In this document: positions 27,254 through 35,080 of the stretch, piece after piece
How the letters are laid out: every line of letters begins with the position of its first letter
Position numbering within the stretch: position 1 is the stretch's first letter
Origin: Bradyrhizobium tropiciagri
GTDB lineage: Bacteria > Pseudomonadota > Alphaproteobacteria > Rhizobiales > Xanthobacteraceae
Length of the DNA stretch: 64,000 bases
Assembly: GCF_018130545.1 (NCBI RefSeq)
Contig: NZ_JAFCKF010000003.1
Location: forward strand, 434,001 to 498,000
Direction: 5' to 3'
The notes under the pieces: model-generated
Databases searched by the model: none
The model's input: the letters and a program-made list of their open reading frames with translations, nothing else
What the model was told of the DNA's origin: nothing
Position numbers and translations under genes: made by a program

Positions 27254-28081
27254 ATGCGCACCCAGGCGGACAAGGCAGCACGGTTTCGCGAGCTGCATCA
27301 GCGGCCCGGCGCCTTCATCATTCCAAATCCGTGGGATGCCGGAACGGCGAAGCTGCTGGCGGCGATGGGGTTCGAGGCGCTCGCGACGACGAGCCTCGGC
27401 CTCGCCAACACGCTCGGGCAGTCCGCCGTCAGCCTCGATGCCATCATCGACAATTGCCGGGTGATATCAGAGGCCACCGACCTGCCGGTCAACGCCGACC
27501 TGGAGAATTGCGGCGCCGACGATCCCGAGACCGCGGCGAAGGCGATCGCGCGTGCCGCCGAGGCCGGCGTGGTCGGCGGCTCGATCGAGGATTCGACCGG
27601 CAATCGCGAGCATCCGATCTACGATTTCTCGCTCGCGGTCGAGCGGGTGCAGGCCGCCGTCGAGGCAGCACGGTCCCTGCCCTTCCCGTTCACGCTGACG
27701 GCGCGGGCGGAAAACTTTCTCTGGGGACGCAAGGACCTCGACGACACCATCAAGCGGCTGCAGGCGTTCGAGGCCGCCGGCGCCGACGTGCTGTATTCGC
27801 CGGGCCTCTACGACCTCGGCACCATCAAGACCGTGGTCTCCGCATTGAAGCGGCCGTTCAACCTCGTGATGGGCTTTGCCGACCCGACCCTGACGCTCGA
27901 GCAGCTGTCGGCCGCCGGCGTCAAGCGCATCAGCGTCGGCGGCGCGATGGAGCGCCACGCGCTCGCTGCCTTCCTACGCTGCGCCCGCGAAATGAAGGAT
28001 CAGGGCTCCTTCGGCTTCGTGCGCGACATGGCACCGGTCAAGGATGTGCGTGACGCGTTTACTGCCGCAAAGAGCGAATAG
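27254..28081 (+). CDS. Isocitrate lyase/PEP mutase superfamily protein
   Basis: TIM-barrel carbon-carbon or carbon-phosphorus lyase/mutase of 275 residues. Family marks are IPNPWDAGTAKLLAAMGFEA, TTSLGLANTLG, PVNADLENCG and VVGGSIEDSTG. The metal-binding acidic pair is present, but the EDK or KKCGH motifs of true PEP mutase or isocitrate lyase are not, so it is one of the generic superfamily members, possibly an oxaloacetate or 2-methylisocitrate-type lyase. AGGAG lies six bases before the ATG at 27254. Probably controlled by the divergent LysR gene. Confidence 0.88.
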   Translation: MRTQADKAARFRELHQRPGAFIIPNPWDAGTAKLLAAMGFEALATTSLGLANTLGQSAVSLDAIIDNCRVISEATDLPVNADLENCGADDPETAAKAIARAAEAGVVGGSIEDSTGNREHPIYDFSLAVERVQAAVEAARSLPFPFTLTARAENFLWGRKDLDDTIKRLQAFEAAGADVLYSPGLYDLGTIKTVVSALKRPFNLVMGFADPTLTLEQLSAAGVKRISVGGAMERHALAAFLRCAREMKDQGSFGFVRDMAPVKDVRDAFTAAKSE

Positions 28082-28086
28082 GGAGC

Positions 28087-28127
28087 GGCGAACAGCGAAT
28101 GGGGAAAGCATCCATTCGCTGTTCGCC
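28087..28127 (+). terminator. 16-bp perfect inverted repeat after the PEP-mutase-like gene
   Basis: GGCGAACAGCGAATGG (28087-28102) pairs exactly with CCATTCGCTGTTCGCC (28112-28127). The stem begins six bases after the stop codon. No long T-run follows; it may also be a dispersed repeat. Confidence 0.65.
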
Positions 28128-28333
28128 ATTCACCCGCTTCTCAGTCTGCGCATCAAAACCCGGTGCCTTCCCTCTTGGGCGAGTGAACTGCCTCACACAA
28201 CCCTTGTGTGAATCGGGCGTAGAAGACTACGCTCGCACGCGCACGTTCAAATCCAATCGAGTCCGTCCCGCGCACGTCGATCCCCGCACCGATCATCAGA
28301 GGCGGCGTCTCGTCGCCATGGAGGATTTTCAGA

Positions 28334-29224
28334 ATGCCGAGCTGGCTGTTTTCCTTCCACAAGGCCGTTGGAAATAATCTGATGTTCTTTTCGAACGTCT
28401 TCAACGGTCAGGCCTGGGGCGGCGACGTTCCGGTGCCGGGCAACACCTGGATCAGCAACACACCCGCCGCCGTCGTGTACAACGCCAACCTGTACGTGTT
28501 CTATCCGCTCTACCAGGCCCTCTATTACAGGGTCTATGACGGCGAGGTGTGGACCGCGGCAGCCCAGGTGCCTGGCACCGCCGGCGTGAACGCAGGAATT
28601 GCCGCCGCTGTGTATGGCGGCCTGATCTATCTGATCTATTCAAATCCCGGCAGCACGGACTTGATGTACAAGACGTATGACGGGACGGACTTCGCGTCGG
28701 AGGTCAACGCCTCCGGCACCAACCACCTCAACTCCGTCGCCTACCAGAATGTGGACACGCCGGCCGCCGTCGTGCTTGGCGATACGCTCTACGTGTTCGG
28801 CCGTGGCCCCGGCTCCAGCGAACCCGGCAATGTGAACCGCTTCTGGTACGCGACCTTCGACCGCAGCACCTGGCGCAGCAATCCGGTTGCCGGCACGGAA
28901 GGCATCAGCAACGGCCCGGGCGCCGCGCCGTACAAGAATCTGATCTACCTGTTCTTCAACGACCCCAGCGGGCTCTTCTTTTTCAAGAGGTTCGACGGCA
29001 ACGAAGGCTGGGGAGCGGACCGCCAGGTCCCCGACACGCCGGGCAATTTCGGCAATGCCGCGCCGGTGGTGTTCAACGATACGCTGTACATCCTGCACCA
29101 GGGACCCAACGGCCAGTTCCTATACAAGACGACCGACGGCGAGGACAACTGGACGGCCGACGTCGCCGTGTCGAACAGCGCGGGCATCAGTTGCGGACCG
29201 GCTGCCGTGGCGTTGACGCTCTAA
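28334..29224 (+). CDS. Six-repeat beta-propeller protein, lectin-like
   Basis: A 296-residue protein built of six repeats starting near residues 23, 68, 115, 175, 219 and 267. Each opens with F/Y-D/N-G and Trp (FNGQAW, YDGEVW, FDRSTW, FDGNEGW, TDGEDNW), runs into a P-G turn, and ends with L-Y-V/I/L-F and a GPG/NPG-like loop. This resembles six-bladed fucose-binding-lectin or tachylectin-like propellers of fungi and some bacteria; ligand and assignment are inferred. There is no signal peptide. GGAGG lies nine bases before the ATG. It stands alone, 200 bp before purB, with its own terminator. Confidence 0.8.
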   Translation: MPSWLFSFHKAVGNNLMFFSNVFNGQAWGGDVPVPGNTWISNTPAAVVYNANLYVFYPLYQALYYRVYDGEVWTAAAQVPGTAGVNAGIAAAVYGGLIYLIYSNPGSTDLMYKTYDGTDFASEVNASGTNHLNSVAYQNVDTPAAVVLGDTLYVFGRGPGSSEPGNVNRFWYATFDRSTWRSNPVAGTEGISNGPGAAPYKNLIYLFFNDPSGLFFFKRFDGNEGWGADRQVPDTPGNFGNAAPVVFNDTLYILHQGPNGQFLYKTTDGEDNWTADVAVSNSAGISCGPAAVALTL

Positions 29225-29273
29225 GGCCGCTGGGCGGCAATCAACTGCCCAGTCCCCGACCGGCATTGCGACC

Positions 29274-29306
29274 AGCGCCGCCCCGGATCGCCTGAGGCGG
29301 CGCTTT
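29274..29306 (+). terminator. Rho-independent terminator after the propeller gene
   Basis: AGCGCCGCC (29274-29282) pairs with GGCGGCGCT (29296-29304), followed by TT. It separates the propeller gene from purB. Confidence 0.8.
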
Positions 29307-29425
29307 GGAGAATCTGGTATGGTGGGGCCAGCACCGCAAGTCCGACCAAGGCGCTATCAGACCTGACGATTCATGACAGCTCGCGACTTGCGGCCAGCCT
29401 CAGGCAATGCCAAGAGAGCGGGATC

Positions 29426-30856
29426 ATGTCCCAAGATCACATTTCCAACGTCCTCGCCGAACGTTACGCCTCACCCGCCATGCGCGCCATCTGGAGCGGC
29501 GAAGGCAAGGTGCGCCTCGAACGCGACTACTGGATCGCCGTGCTGAAGGGCCAGCGCGATCTCGGCATTCCGGTTCCGGATGGCGTGATCGAAAGCTACG
29601 AGCGGGTCAAGGACCAGATCAACCTCAAGTCCATCATGCAGCGCGAGCGGATCACCCGCCACGACGTCAAGGCGCGGATCGAGGAGTTCTGCGATCTGGC
29701 CGGGCACGAGCACCTGCACAAGGGCATGACCAGCCGCGACCTCACCGAGAACGTCGAGCAGCTCCAGGTCTACCGCGCCATGCAGTTGGTCGAGACCAAG
29801 AGCATCGCCGCGCTCATCCGGTTTGCGAAGCGCGCGAAGCAATTGCGCGACATCCCGTTCACCGCCCGCACTCACAACGTGGCCGCACAGGTCACGACGC
29901 TCGGCAAGCGCATCGCCATGTCCGGCGAGGAGATGCTGATTGCGCATCAGAGCCTGGCCAACGTGCTGCAGACCTATCCCGCGCGCGGCCTGAAGGGCGC
30001 GGTGGGCACCCGTCTCGACCAGATCACCCTGTTCAACGGCGATGCCGGCAAGGCGCGCGCGCTGGAGCAGCGCATCCTGGTTCATCTCGGCTTGCCGAAG
30101 GCGCTCGATGCCGTCGGCCAGGTCTATCCGCGCAGCCTCGACTTCCGCGCGGTCAGCGTGCTCACCGAGCTCGCCAGCGGTCCCGGCAATTTCGCCAAGA
30201 CCATCCGCCTGATGGCGGGCCACGAACTCGCCAGCGAAGGTTTTGCCAAGGGCCAGGTCGGCTCTTCGGCGATGCCGCACAAGATGAACAGCCGCTCCTG
30301 CGAGCGCATCAACGGCCTGCATGTGATCCTGAAGGGCTATCTCGCGATGGCCGCAGGGCTCGCCGGCGATCAGTGGAACGAAGGCGACGTCTCCTGCTCC
30401 GTGGTCCGCCGCGTCATGCTGCCCGACGCCTTCCTCGCCATGGACGGCCTGCTCGAAACCCTGCTCACCGTGCTCGACCAGATGGAGGTGTTCGAAGCCG
30501 TCGTCGCGACCGAGCTGAACCGCTATCTGCCCTTCCTGCTGACCACCACGGTGATGATGGAAGCGGTCAAGAAGGGCGCCGGCCGCGAAGGCGCGCATGA
30601 GGCGATCAAGGAGCATGCCGTCGCGGCCATCGGCGACCTGCGCACCGGCAAGATCGTGCAGAACGACCTGCTGCAACGTCTCGCCGCCGATCAACGTCTC
30701 GGCTTGAGCGCAGCCGAGCTGCAGGCCGTGCTCGACCAGGGCCGCGCCAACTCCGGCGACGCCGCCGCGCAGGTGGATTTCTTCGCCGAGCAAGTCGAGG
30801 CGCTGGCCAAGGCCAAGCCGGAAGCCGCGAGCTACACGCCGGGCACGATCCTGTAG
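29426..30856 (+). CDS. purB: Adenylosuccinate lyase PurB, long (actinobacterial-type) form
   Basis: Lyase that removes fumarate from SAICAR and from adenylosuccinate in purine synthesis. The fumarase-superfamily signature GSSAMPHKMNSRSCERI is intact, and HKGMTSRDLTENVEQLQ and ARTHNVAAQVTTLGKR supply the other conserved active-site blocks. The 476 residues, NVLAERYASPAMRAIWS start, GDQWNEGDVSCSVVRRV block and YTPGTIL ending match the long PurB of Streptomyces-like bacteria (recalled) rather than the 435-residue form usual in alphaproteobacteria. It lies on the opposite strand to purC, 4 kb away. Whether a second purB exists cannot be seen here. Confidence 0.93.
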   Translation: MSQDHISNVLAERYASPAMRAIWSGEGKVRLERDYWIAVLKGQRDLGIPVPDGVIESYERVKDQINLKSIMQRERITRHDVKARIEEFCDLAGHEHLHKGMTSRDLTENVEQLQVYRAMQLVETKSIAALIRFAKRAKQLRDIPFTARTHNVAAQVTTLGKRIAMSGEEMLIAHQSLANVLQTYPARGLKGAVGTRLDQITLFNGDAGKARALEQRILVHLGLPKALDAVGQVYPRSLDFRAVSVLTELASGPGNFAKTIRLMAGHELASEGFAKGQVGSSAMPHKMNSRSCERINGLHVILKGYLAMAAGLAGDQWNEGDVSCSVVRRVMLPDAFLAMDGLLETLLTVLDQMEVFEAVVATELNRYLPFLLTTTVMMEAVKKGAGREGAHEAIKEHAVAAIGDLRTGKIVQNDLLQRLAADQRLGLSAAELQAVLDQGRANSGDAAAQVDFFAEQVEALAKAKPEAASYTPGTIL

Positions 30857-30874
30857 CCTTGGCGAAACACCGAG

Positions 30875-30905
30875 GGGCGCGCGGCGTGGAACGCTCGCGC
30901 CCTTC
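30875..30905 (+). terminator. Terminator after purB
   Basis: GGGCGCG (30875-30881) pairs with CGCGCCC (30896-30902), followed by TTC. It is placed between the convergent purB and cyanase genes and touches the cyanase stop codon. Confidence 0.7.
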
Positions 30906-31394
30906 TCACTCCTCCTTGAAGCCGTATTCCGGCACGTTGCCGCTGGCGCCGTAATATTTGTACGGCAGGAACTTGCCGCTCATGGTGATCTTGACGCGAT
31001 CGCCCTTCGGATTGGCAACGCGTTCCATCGCCATGTCGAAGTCGATCGCCGACATGATGCCGTCGCCGAACTCTTCCTCGATCAGCGCCTTCCACGCCGG
31101 CCCGTTGACCATCACCATCTCGTAGAATCGATAGATCAAGGGATCGGTCGGCGGCATCGGCGTGCCGGTGCCGCGCATCGGCACCTCGTTGAGCATCGCG
31201 ATCTCGGCCTTCGATAGCCCGAACAGCTCGCCGGCATTCGCCGCCTGCGGTTTTGTCAATTTCATCTGGCCGAGGATCGCGCCCGTGATCAGCACTTCGG
31301 AATAGCCGCCGATCTTTTCGCAGATGTACTTCCAGCTCCAGCCTTTCTCGCGCTTGATGTCGAGCAGCTTCTCGGTGAGGTCTTCGCGTTTCAT
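30906..31394 (-). CDS. cynS: Cyanate hydratase (cyanase)
   Basis: Decameric cytosolic enzyme that converts cyanate and bicarbonate to ammonia and CO2. The catalytic triad is complete with the family spacing: Arg89 and Glu92 in LIYRFYEMV and Ser115 in IMSAIDF, equivalent to R96/E99/S122 of the E. coli enzyme. An N-terminal POU-like helical domain (KLLDIKREKGWSWKYICEKI) is present. The 162-residue ATG start follows AGGAGG at a good distance; an upstream ATG would add 30 unrelated residues. It is the last gene of a minus-strand cluster led by osmC-like and rhodanese genes. Confidence 0.97.
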   Translation of the reverse strand: MKREDLTEKLLDIKREKGWSWKYICEKIGGYSEVLITGAILGQMKLTKPQAANAGELFGLSKAEIAMLNEVPMRGTGTPMPPTDPLIYRFYEMVMVNGPAWKALIEEEFGDGIMSAIDFDMAMERVANPKGDRVKITMSGKFLPYKYYGASGNVPEYGFKEE

Positions 31395-31412
31395 GAGGTT
31401 TCCTCCTGAAGG

Positions 31413-31431
31413 ATCGGCGCGCAGCGCGCCG
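31413..31431 (-). terminator. Hairpin between rhodanese and cyanase genes
   Basis: TCGGCGCG (31413-31420) and CGCGCCGA (31424-31431) are exact inverse complements with a three-base loop, 18 bp before the cynS start. It may attenuate read-through from the rhodanese gene or structure the cynS leader. Confidence 0.5.
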
Positions 31432-31495
31432 ACGCCGGTATTGATCGGCGTCCGGCCGTGTCTTGCGCCACCGGACGCTCGCAATTATGCACGTT

Positions 31496-32374
31496 TTATG
31501 CCGCTTTGCCTGTGACGACGGCCGTGCTCGGCAAGCCCTCATCGATCGGCAGCGCGGGGTCGCGCGACCATTCGTTCCAGGAGCCGAAATACATCCGCAC
31601 GTCCTTCACGCCGGCATTCTTCAGCGCCAGGAAGGTGTTCGAGGCACGCGCGCCCTTGAAGCAGTAGAGATAGACCGGCGTGGTCTGCGAGATGCCGACA
31701 GTTGCGCACTCCGCAAGGATCTCGTCCTTCGACTTGAAGCGCGGGCCTTCGCCGGTCGGCTTCATCATGCGGTACCATTCGAGCCACACCGCGCCGGGGA
31801 TGCGGCCCTTGCGCGGGCAGAAGTCCTTACCGTACGGAGAAGAGCTTTCGCCGATCCACTCGTCGACATCGCGCACGTCGAGGATCGCAACGCCCGGCTT
31901 GCCGACCGCCGCCAGCATCGCCTTGGCATCGATCATGATCTCGCCGGCCTCCGGCACGATCGCAAAGCCGGCCTTGAGCGGCACGGCAACATCCGTCGTG
32001 ACCGGCAGGTCCGCCGCCTTCCAGGCATCGAATCCGCCATGCAGCACCTTGATCTTGGGATAGCCCAACATCGTCAGCAGATAGTAACCGCGGCAGGACT
32101 GGCCGAAGCCGGAATTCATCGACTGCTCGTAGATCACGGCGGTCTCGTTGCCGGAGAGACCCGCCGCACCGAACGCATCGGCGAACTTGGTCTTCAGCTC
32201 GTGGATGCCCTCCGGTGTCGAGGTCGCAAGGAACGTGAAGACGTCGTGCACATTGACGGCACCGGGCAGATGGCCCGCCGCATAAGCATCCGGATTCCGC
32301 GTGTCGATGATGACACACGGTTCTTTCTTGACGAGCTCGGCAAGTTCGCCGGCGGTGATCAGAACGTCCGTCAT
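31496..32374 (-). CDS. Sulfurtransferase (two-domain rhodanese)
   Basis: Thiosulfate or 3-mercaptopyruvate sulfurtransferase of 292 residues with two rhodanese domains (about 1-130 inactive, 150-285 catalytic). The second-domain active-site loop is CFKGARASNT with the persulfide Cys. CVIIDTRNPDAYAAGHLPGA and VAILDVRDVDEWIG are the conserved beta-strand segments of the two halves. Rhodaneses can turn cyanide into thiocyanate, which fits the cyanase 101 bp downstream, but both are also common in general sulfur metabolism. Confidence 0.93.
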   Translation of the reverse strand: MTDVLITAGELAELVKKEPCVIIDTRNPDAYAAGHLPGAVNVHDVFTFLATSTPEGIHELKTKFADAFGAAGLSGNETAVIYEQSMNSGFGQSCRGYYLLTMLGYPKIKVLHGGFDAWKAADLPVTTDVAVPLKAGFAIVPEAGEIMIDAKAMLAAVGKPGVAILDVRDVDEWIGESSSPYGKDFCPRKGRIPGAVWLEWYRMMKPTGEGPRFKSKDEILAECATVGISQTTPVYLYCFKGARASNTFLALKNAGVKDVRMYFGSWNEWSRDPALPIDEGLPSTAVVTGKAA

Positions 32375-32443
32375 GGCAGCCTCTCCTGTCTGTGGTTGCT
32401 AGTCTTGGTGGTCCCGAACTTGTTTGAGCATGATCTCCGCGCT

Positions 32444-33571
32444 TCACGCGTCTGCCAGCATCTTGCGCAGCTGCTTGGTGGCGGGCGTGACGATGGCGAC
32501 GAAATAGGCCTCGCGCAGCCGCCGCTGGGCGCGGTGGCTCATCAGATAGCCGCGCGCGCCGCAATGGAGCATCGCGGCATGCGCGACCGCGACGCTGGCG
32601 TCGCCGATCCGCAGCCGCAGCGCGACGACGCGGCGCCAGTAGCTGTCATCGGCATTGTAGGGATCACGCGCCAGCGTCATCGCCTCCTTCTCGAGCTCGG
32701 CATAGAGCTCGCGGAATTGCAGCGGCTGCTGCGGCAGATAGCGGTTGACATGGCCGAGCGGCGCATGGACCTCGTCCATGATGTTGATGCAGTCCCTCAT
32801 CAGCCCGAGGCCCATGCCGACTTGCAGCAGGATGAAGCCGGCGCGGATCTTCTTGACGAACGGCGCGGCCGGCTCGGCCAGGATCAATTCGTCCGGCACG
32901 AAGGCATCGCGGAACTGGACGCCGTAGGTGCCGGTGCCGTCCATCGCCAGGAACGGCTTGCACGGCGTCAGCGTGATCGCCGGATCGGCGCAGTCGGCGA
33001 GGAACATCACCGTCCGCCCCTGCTCGCTCGTGCCGTCGTCATCCTCGCGCTCGAAGATCGTGCCGAAGTAATGGTCGGGTCCGAGGTTCGACACCCAGGG
33101 CAACGCGCCGCGCACGATGTAACCGCCGTCGACCTTGCGGCCCTTCAGCTTCAGCCGCTCGATGCCGAAGAAGCTCTTCATCGGGTTGGAGAGCCCGGTG
33201 CCGCCGAGCCGGCGCCCGCTGGAAAAGCAATCGCCGAACCGGGTGGCGAGCTTCATGTTGGTCGAGTTCGCCGCGTACCAGACCAGCGTGTTCTGGCACC
33301 AGGCCATGAAGGCGGTGGCGCCGCAGACCTCGCCGATCGCCGCCATCGACTGGATGGCGCAGCGCAGGTCGGCGGGGCCCTCCTGCGGCACGTGGCTGTT
33401 CCACGCACCGACCTCGCCGAGCCGGCGCAGGAATTCGGCGGGATAGACCGAGCCGGCATCGATCGCGGATGCGAGCGGCGTCAGCTCCTGGCGGGCGAGG
33501 CGTGCGACCTCGTCCGCAATCGTCGGTGCGGGATCTTGAGCTGCGACCCGCGATAAAGCCAGTGAACCCAT
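32444..33571 (-). CDS. Acyl-CoA dehydrogenase-family flavoprotein
   Basis: A protein of about 375 residues with the acyl-CoA dehydrogenase fold: N-terminal helical domain (EVARLARQELTPLASAIDAG), a beta-domain segment (GRKVDGGYIVRGALPWVSNLG) and a C-terminal helical domain. The usual catalytic Glu cannot be placed and the C-terminal R-x-x-x-Q/G flavin motif is degenerate, so it may belong to the oxygenase-like branch (DszC/SfnB type) or be a dehydrogenase of unknown substrate. The start at 33571 follows GGAG; an earlier ATG adds five residues. It lies 36 bp after the OsmC gene. Confidence 0.82.
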   Translation of the reverse strand: MGSLALSRVAAQDPAPTIADEVARLARQELTPLASAIDAGSVYPAEFLRRLGEVGAWNSHVPQEGPADLRCAIQSMAAIGEVCGATAFMAWCQNTLVWYAANSTNMKLATRFGDCFSSGRRLGGTGLSNPMKSFFGIERLKLKGRKVDGGYIVRGALPWVSNLGPDHYFGTIFEREDDDGTSEQGRTVMFLADCADPAITLTPCKPFLAMDGTGTYGVQFRDAFVPDELILAEPAAPFVKKIRAGFILLQVGMGLGLMRDCINIMDEVHAPLGHVNRYLPQQPLQFRELYAELEKEAMTLARDPYNADDSYWRRVVALRLRIGDASVAVAHAAMLHCGARGYLMSHRAQRRLREAYFVAIVTPATKQLRKMLADA

Positions 33572-33607
33572 GGATGGTCTCCGCACCTTGAATTGCCGGT
33601 TCAGCGA

Positions 33608-34150
33608 CTACGCGCTGACCTCGAGATTGACGGGGCGGGTGAAGGTGTTGGCGACCGGCGACCACTTCTTCACATGCGCCACCAGCGCATCGATTTCGGC
33701 CTGCGGAACGCCCTCGCAATCCATGTCGACCTTGACGCGCACATCGGTGAAGCCGACCGGCTTCTCGCTGACGTCGCCGGTGCCCCACACCGCCGTGATG
33801 TTGAGGTCGCCCTCGAGCTCCAGCTCGAGCTTGTTGACGATCCAGCCGCGATGCACCGCGTTGGCGTGCAGGCCGACCGCAAGGCAGGAGCCGAGCGCGG
33901 CGAGCGAGGCTTCGGAGGGATTGGGCGCGGTGTCGTCGCCGAGCAGGCCCGGCGGCTCGTCGACGATGTAGGGCGCGAGGTTGCGGATGTAGTTGGCATG
34001 GCGGAACTTGCCCTCGGCCACCGTCTTGCACTTCAAGGTCTTGATCACCTTCGGATTGGCCTTGCCGTTGGCAATGAGCTGCTCGAGCCCGCCTTTGTCG
34101 ATCGGCGCGAGGCAGCCGGTCAGAGCGGTTTTTTGAGCGACAGCGGTCAT
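33608..34150 (-). CDS. OsmC family protein
   Basis: A 180-residue OsmC/Ohr-like fold protein, a family of thiol peroxidases and persulfide- or hydroperoxide-handling enzymes. It has NPSEASLAALGSCLAVGLHANA, with the conserved Cys at the head of the core helix, and a second Cys in VDMDCEGVPQ. First gene of the minus-strand cluster osmC-like, acyl-CoA-dehydrogenase-like, rhodanese, cynS; divergent from a TetR regulator 267 bp away. Confidence 0.9.
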   Translation of the reverse strand: MTAVAQKTALTGCLAPIDKGGLEQLIANGKANPKVIKTLKCKTVAEGKFRHANYIRNLAPYIVDEPPGLLGDDTAPNPSEASLAALGSCLAVGLHANAVHRGWIVNKLELELEGDLNITAVWGTGDVSEKPVGFTDVRVKVDMDCEGVPQAEIDALVAHVKKWSPVANTFTRPVNLEVSA

Positions 34151-34187
34151 CAGTTTTCTCCCTGGGAGCGATGGAAATGGTCAGGAT

Positions 34188-34197
34188 ACCGAACGGT
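34188..34197. promoter_or_regulatory. Candidate TetR-type operator
   Basis: ACCG-AA-CGGT, a perfect interrupted dyad, lies 38 bp upstream of the OsmC start in the divergent spacer with the TetR gene. ACCGnnCGGT cores are common TetR-family sites. Inferred only. Confidence 0.4.
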
Positions 34198-34417
34198 CTG
34201 TTTCCTGCACGAAGCGTGCCAGTCCCCCGCCAAATCAAAAGGTGAAATTGCGCAGGCGCTTAAGCGCGCCTGCCTGCGGATTGATCAGCGCCGGTCTGCT
34301 CAATCGCCAAGCAAATGCTGCGCGGCAGCGATTATTTTCGGCGCAAGACTGCGCACATCACCGCCCCCGTGAAGATGCGGCTTGATGATTTTGCCGCGCT
34401 CCGATTTACTGCCGCGC

Positions 34418-35080
34418 ATGGCCAAATCGCTCACGAAGAAAAAACCTGCCGCTGCGTTCGCCGCCGGCGACGATGAATCCGCGCGCGGGCGCCTGCTCAA
34501 CGCGGCCACGCATCTGTTCTGCAAGAACGGCATCAACGCCACCGGCATCGATGCGATCATCGACGAGGCCGGAACCGCCAAGACCACGCTCTACAAATTG
34601 TTCGGCTCGAAGACCAATCTGGTGCACGCCGTGCTGGAGAGCGAAGGCAAGCAGTGGCGCGAATGGTTCATCGGCGCGATCGAGGCCGGCGGCGGCGATC
34701 CGCAGACCAAGCTTGCGCGGATCTTCCCTGCCCTGAAGACATGGTTCGCCGAGGAGCGCTTCTACGGCTGCCCCTTCATCAATGCGGTCGCCGAGCACGA
34801 CAAGGACGCCAAGCAGTTCCGCAATATCGCGCTGAAGCACAAGAAGGTGGTGCTGGCGCATATCGAGAAGCTCGCCGGCGAGATGGGCGCGACGGAGCCG
34901 GCCGTGCTGGCGCACCAGCTCGCGCTGCTGATCGACGGCGCCATCGTCGCCGCCATGGTGTCGTGCGATCCCGCTGTCGCCGACACCGCGGGCCTCGCCG
35001 CTGGCAATCTGTTCGCGCCGGCGAAAGCAAAGAAGCCGAAGCGCGCAGCGACCACCGCGGAGCAACTTGTCGCCGTCTAG
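34418..35080 (+). CDS. TetR/AcrR family transcriptional regulator
   Basis: A 220-residue repressor. The helix-turn-helix segment is RLLNAATHLFCKNGINATGI followed by AGTAKTTLYKLFGSKTNLV. The C-terminal ligand domain has EERFYGCPFINAVAEHDKDA, a cysteine-containing stretch seen in the subgroup that neighbours redox genes. The start at 34418 is chosen over 34382 because the extra residues are not family-like. It is divergent from the OsmC cluster, its probable target. Its last four bases overlap the end of the convergent DUF21 gene. Confidence 0.9.
   Translation: MAKSLTKKKPAAAFAAGDDESARGRLLNAATHLFCKNGINATGIDAIIDEAGTAKTTLYKLFGSKTNLVHAVLESEGKQWREWFIGAIEAGGGDPQTKLARIFPALKTWFAEERFYGCPFINAVAEHDKDAKQFRNIALKHKKVVLAHIEKLAGEMGATEPAVLAHQLALLIDGAIVAAMVSCDPAVADTAGLAAGNLFAPAKAKKPKRAATTAEQLVAV

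Noticed and set aside
28153-28404. Minus-strand 83-codon frame upstream of the propeller gene
   Set aside because: Overlaps the start and ribosome site of the propeller gene and has no family features.
31463-33556. 697-codon plus-strand open frame
   Set aside because: Antisense to the rhodanese and acyl-CoA-dehydrogenase-like genes; composition rich in Arg, His, Asp and Leu as expected for the reverse frame of high-GC genes.
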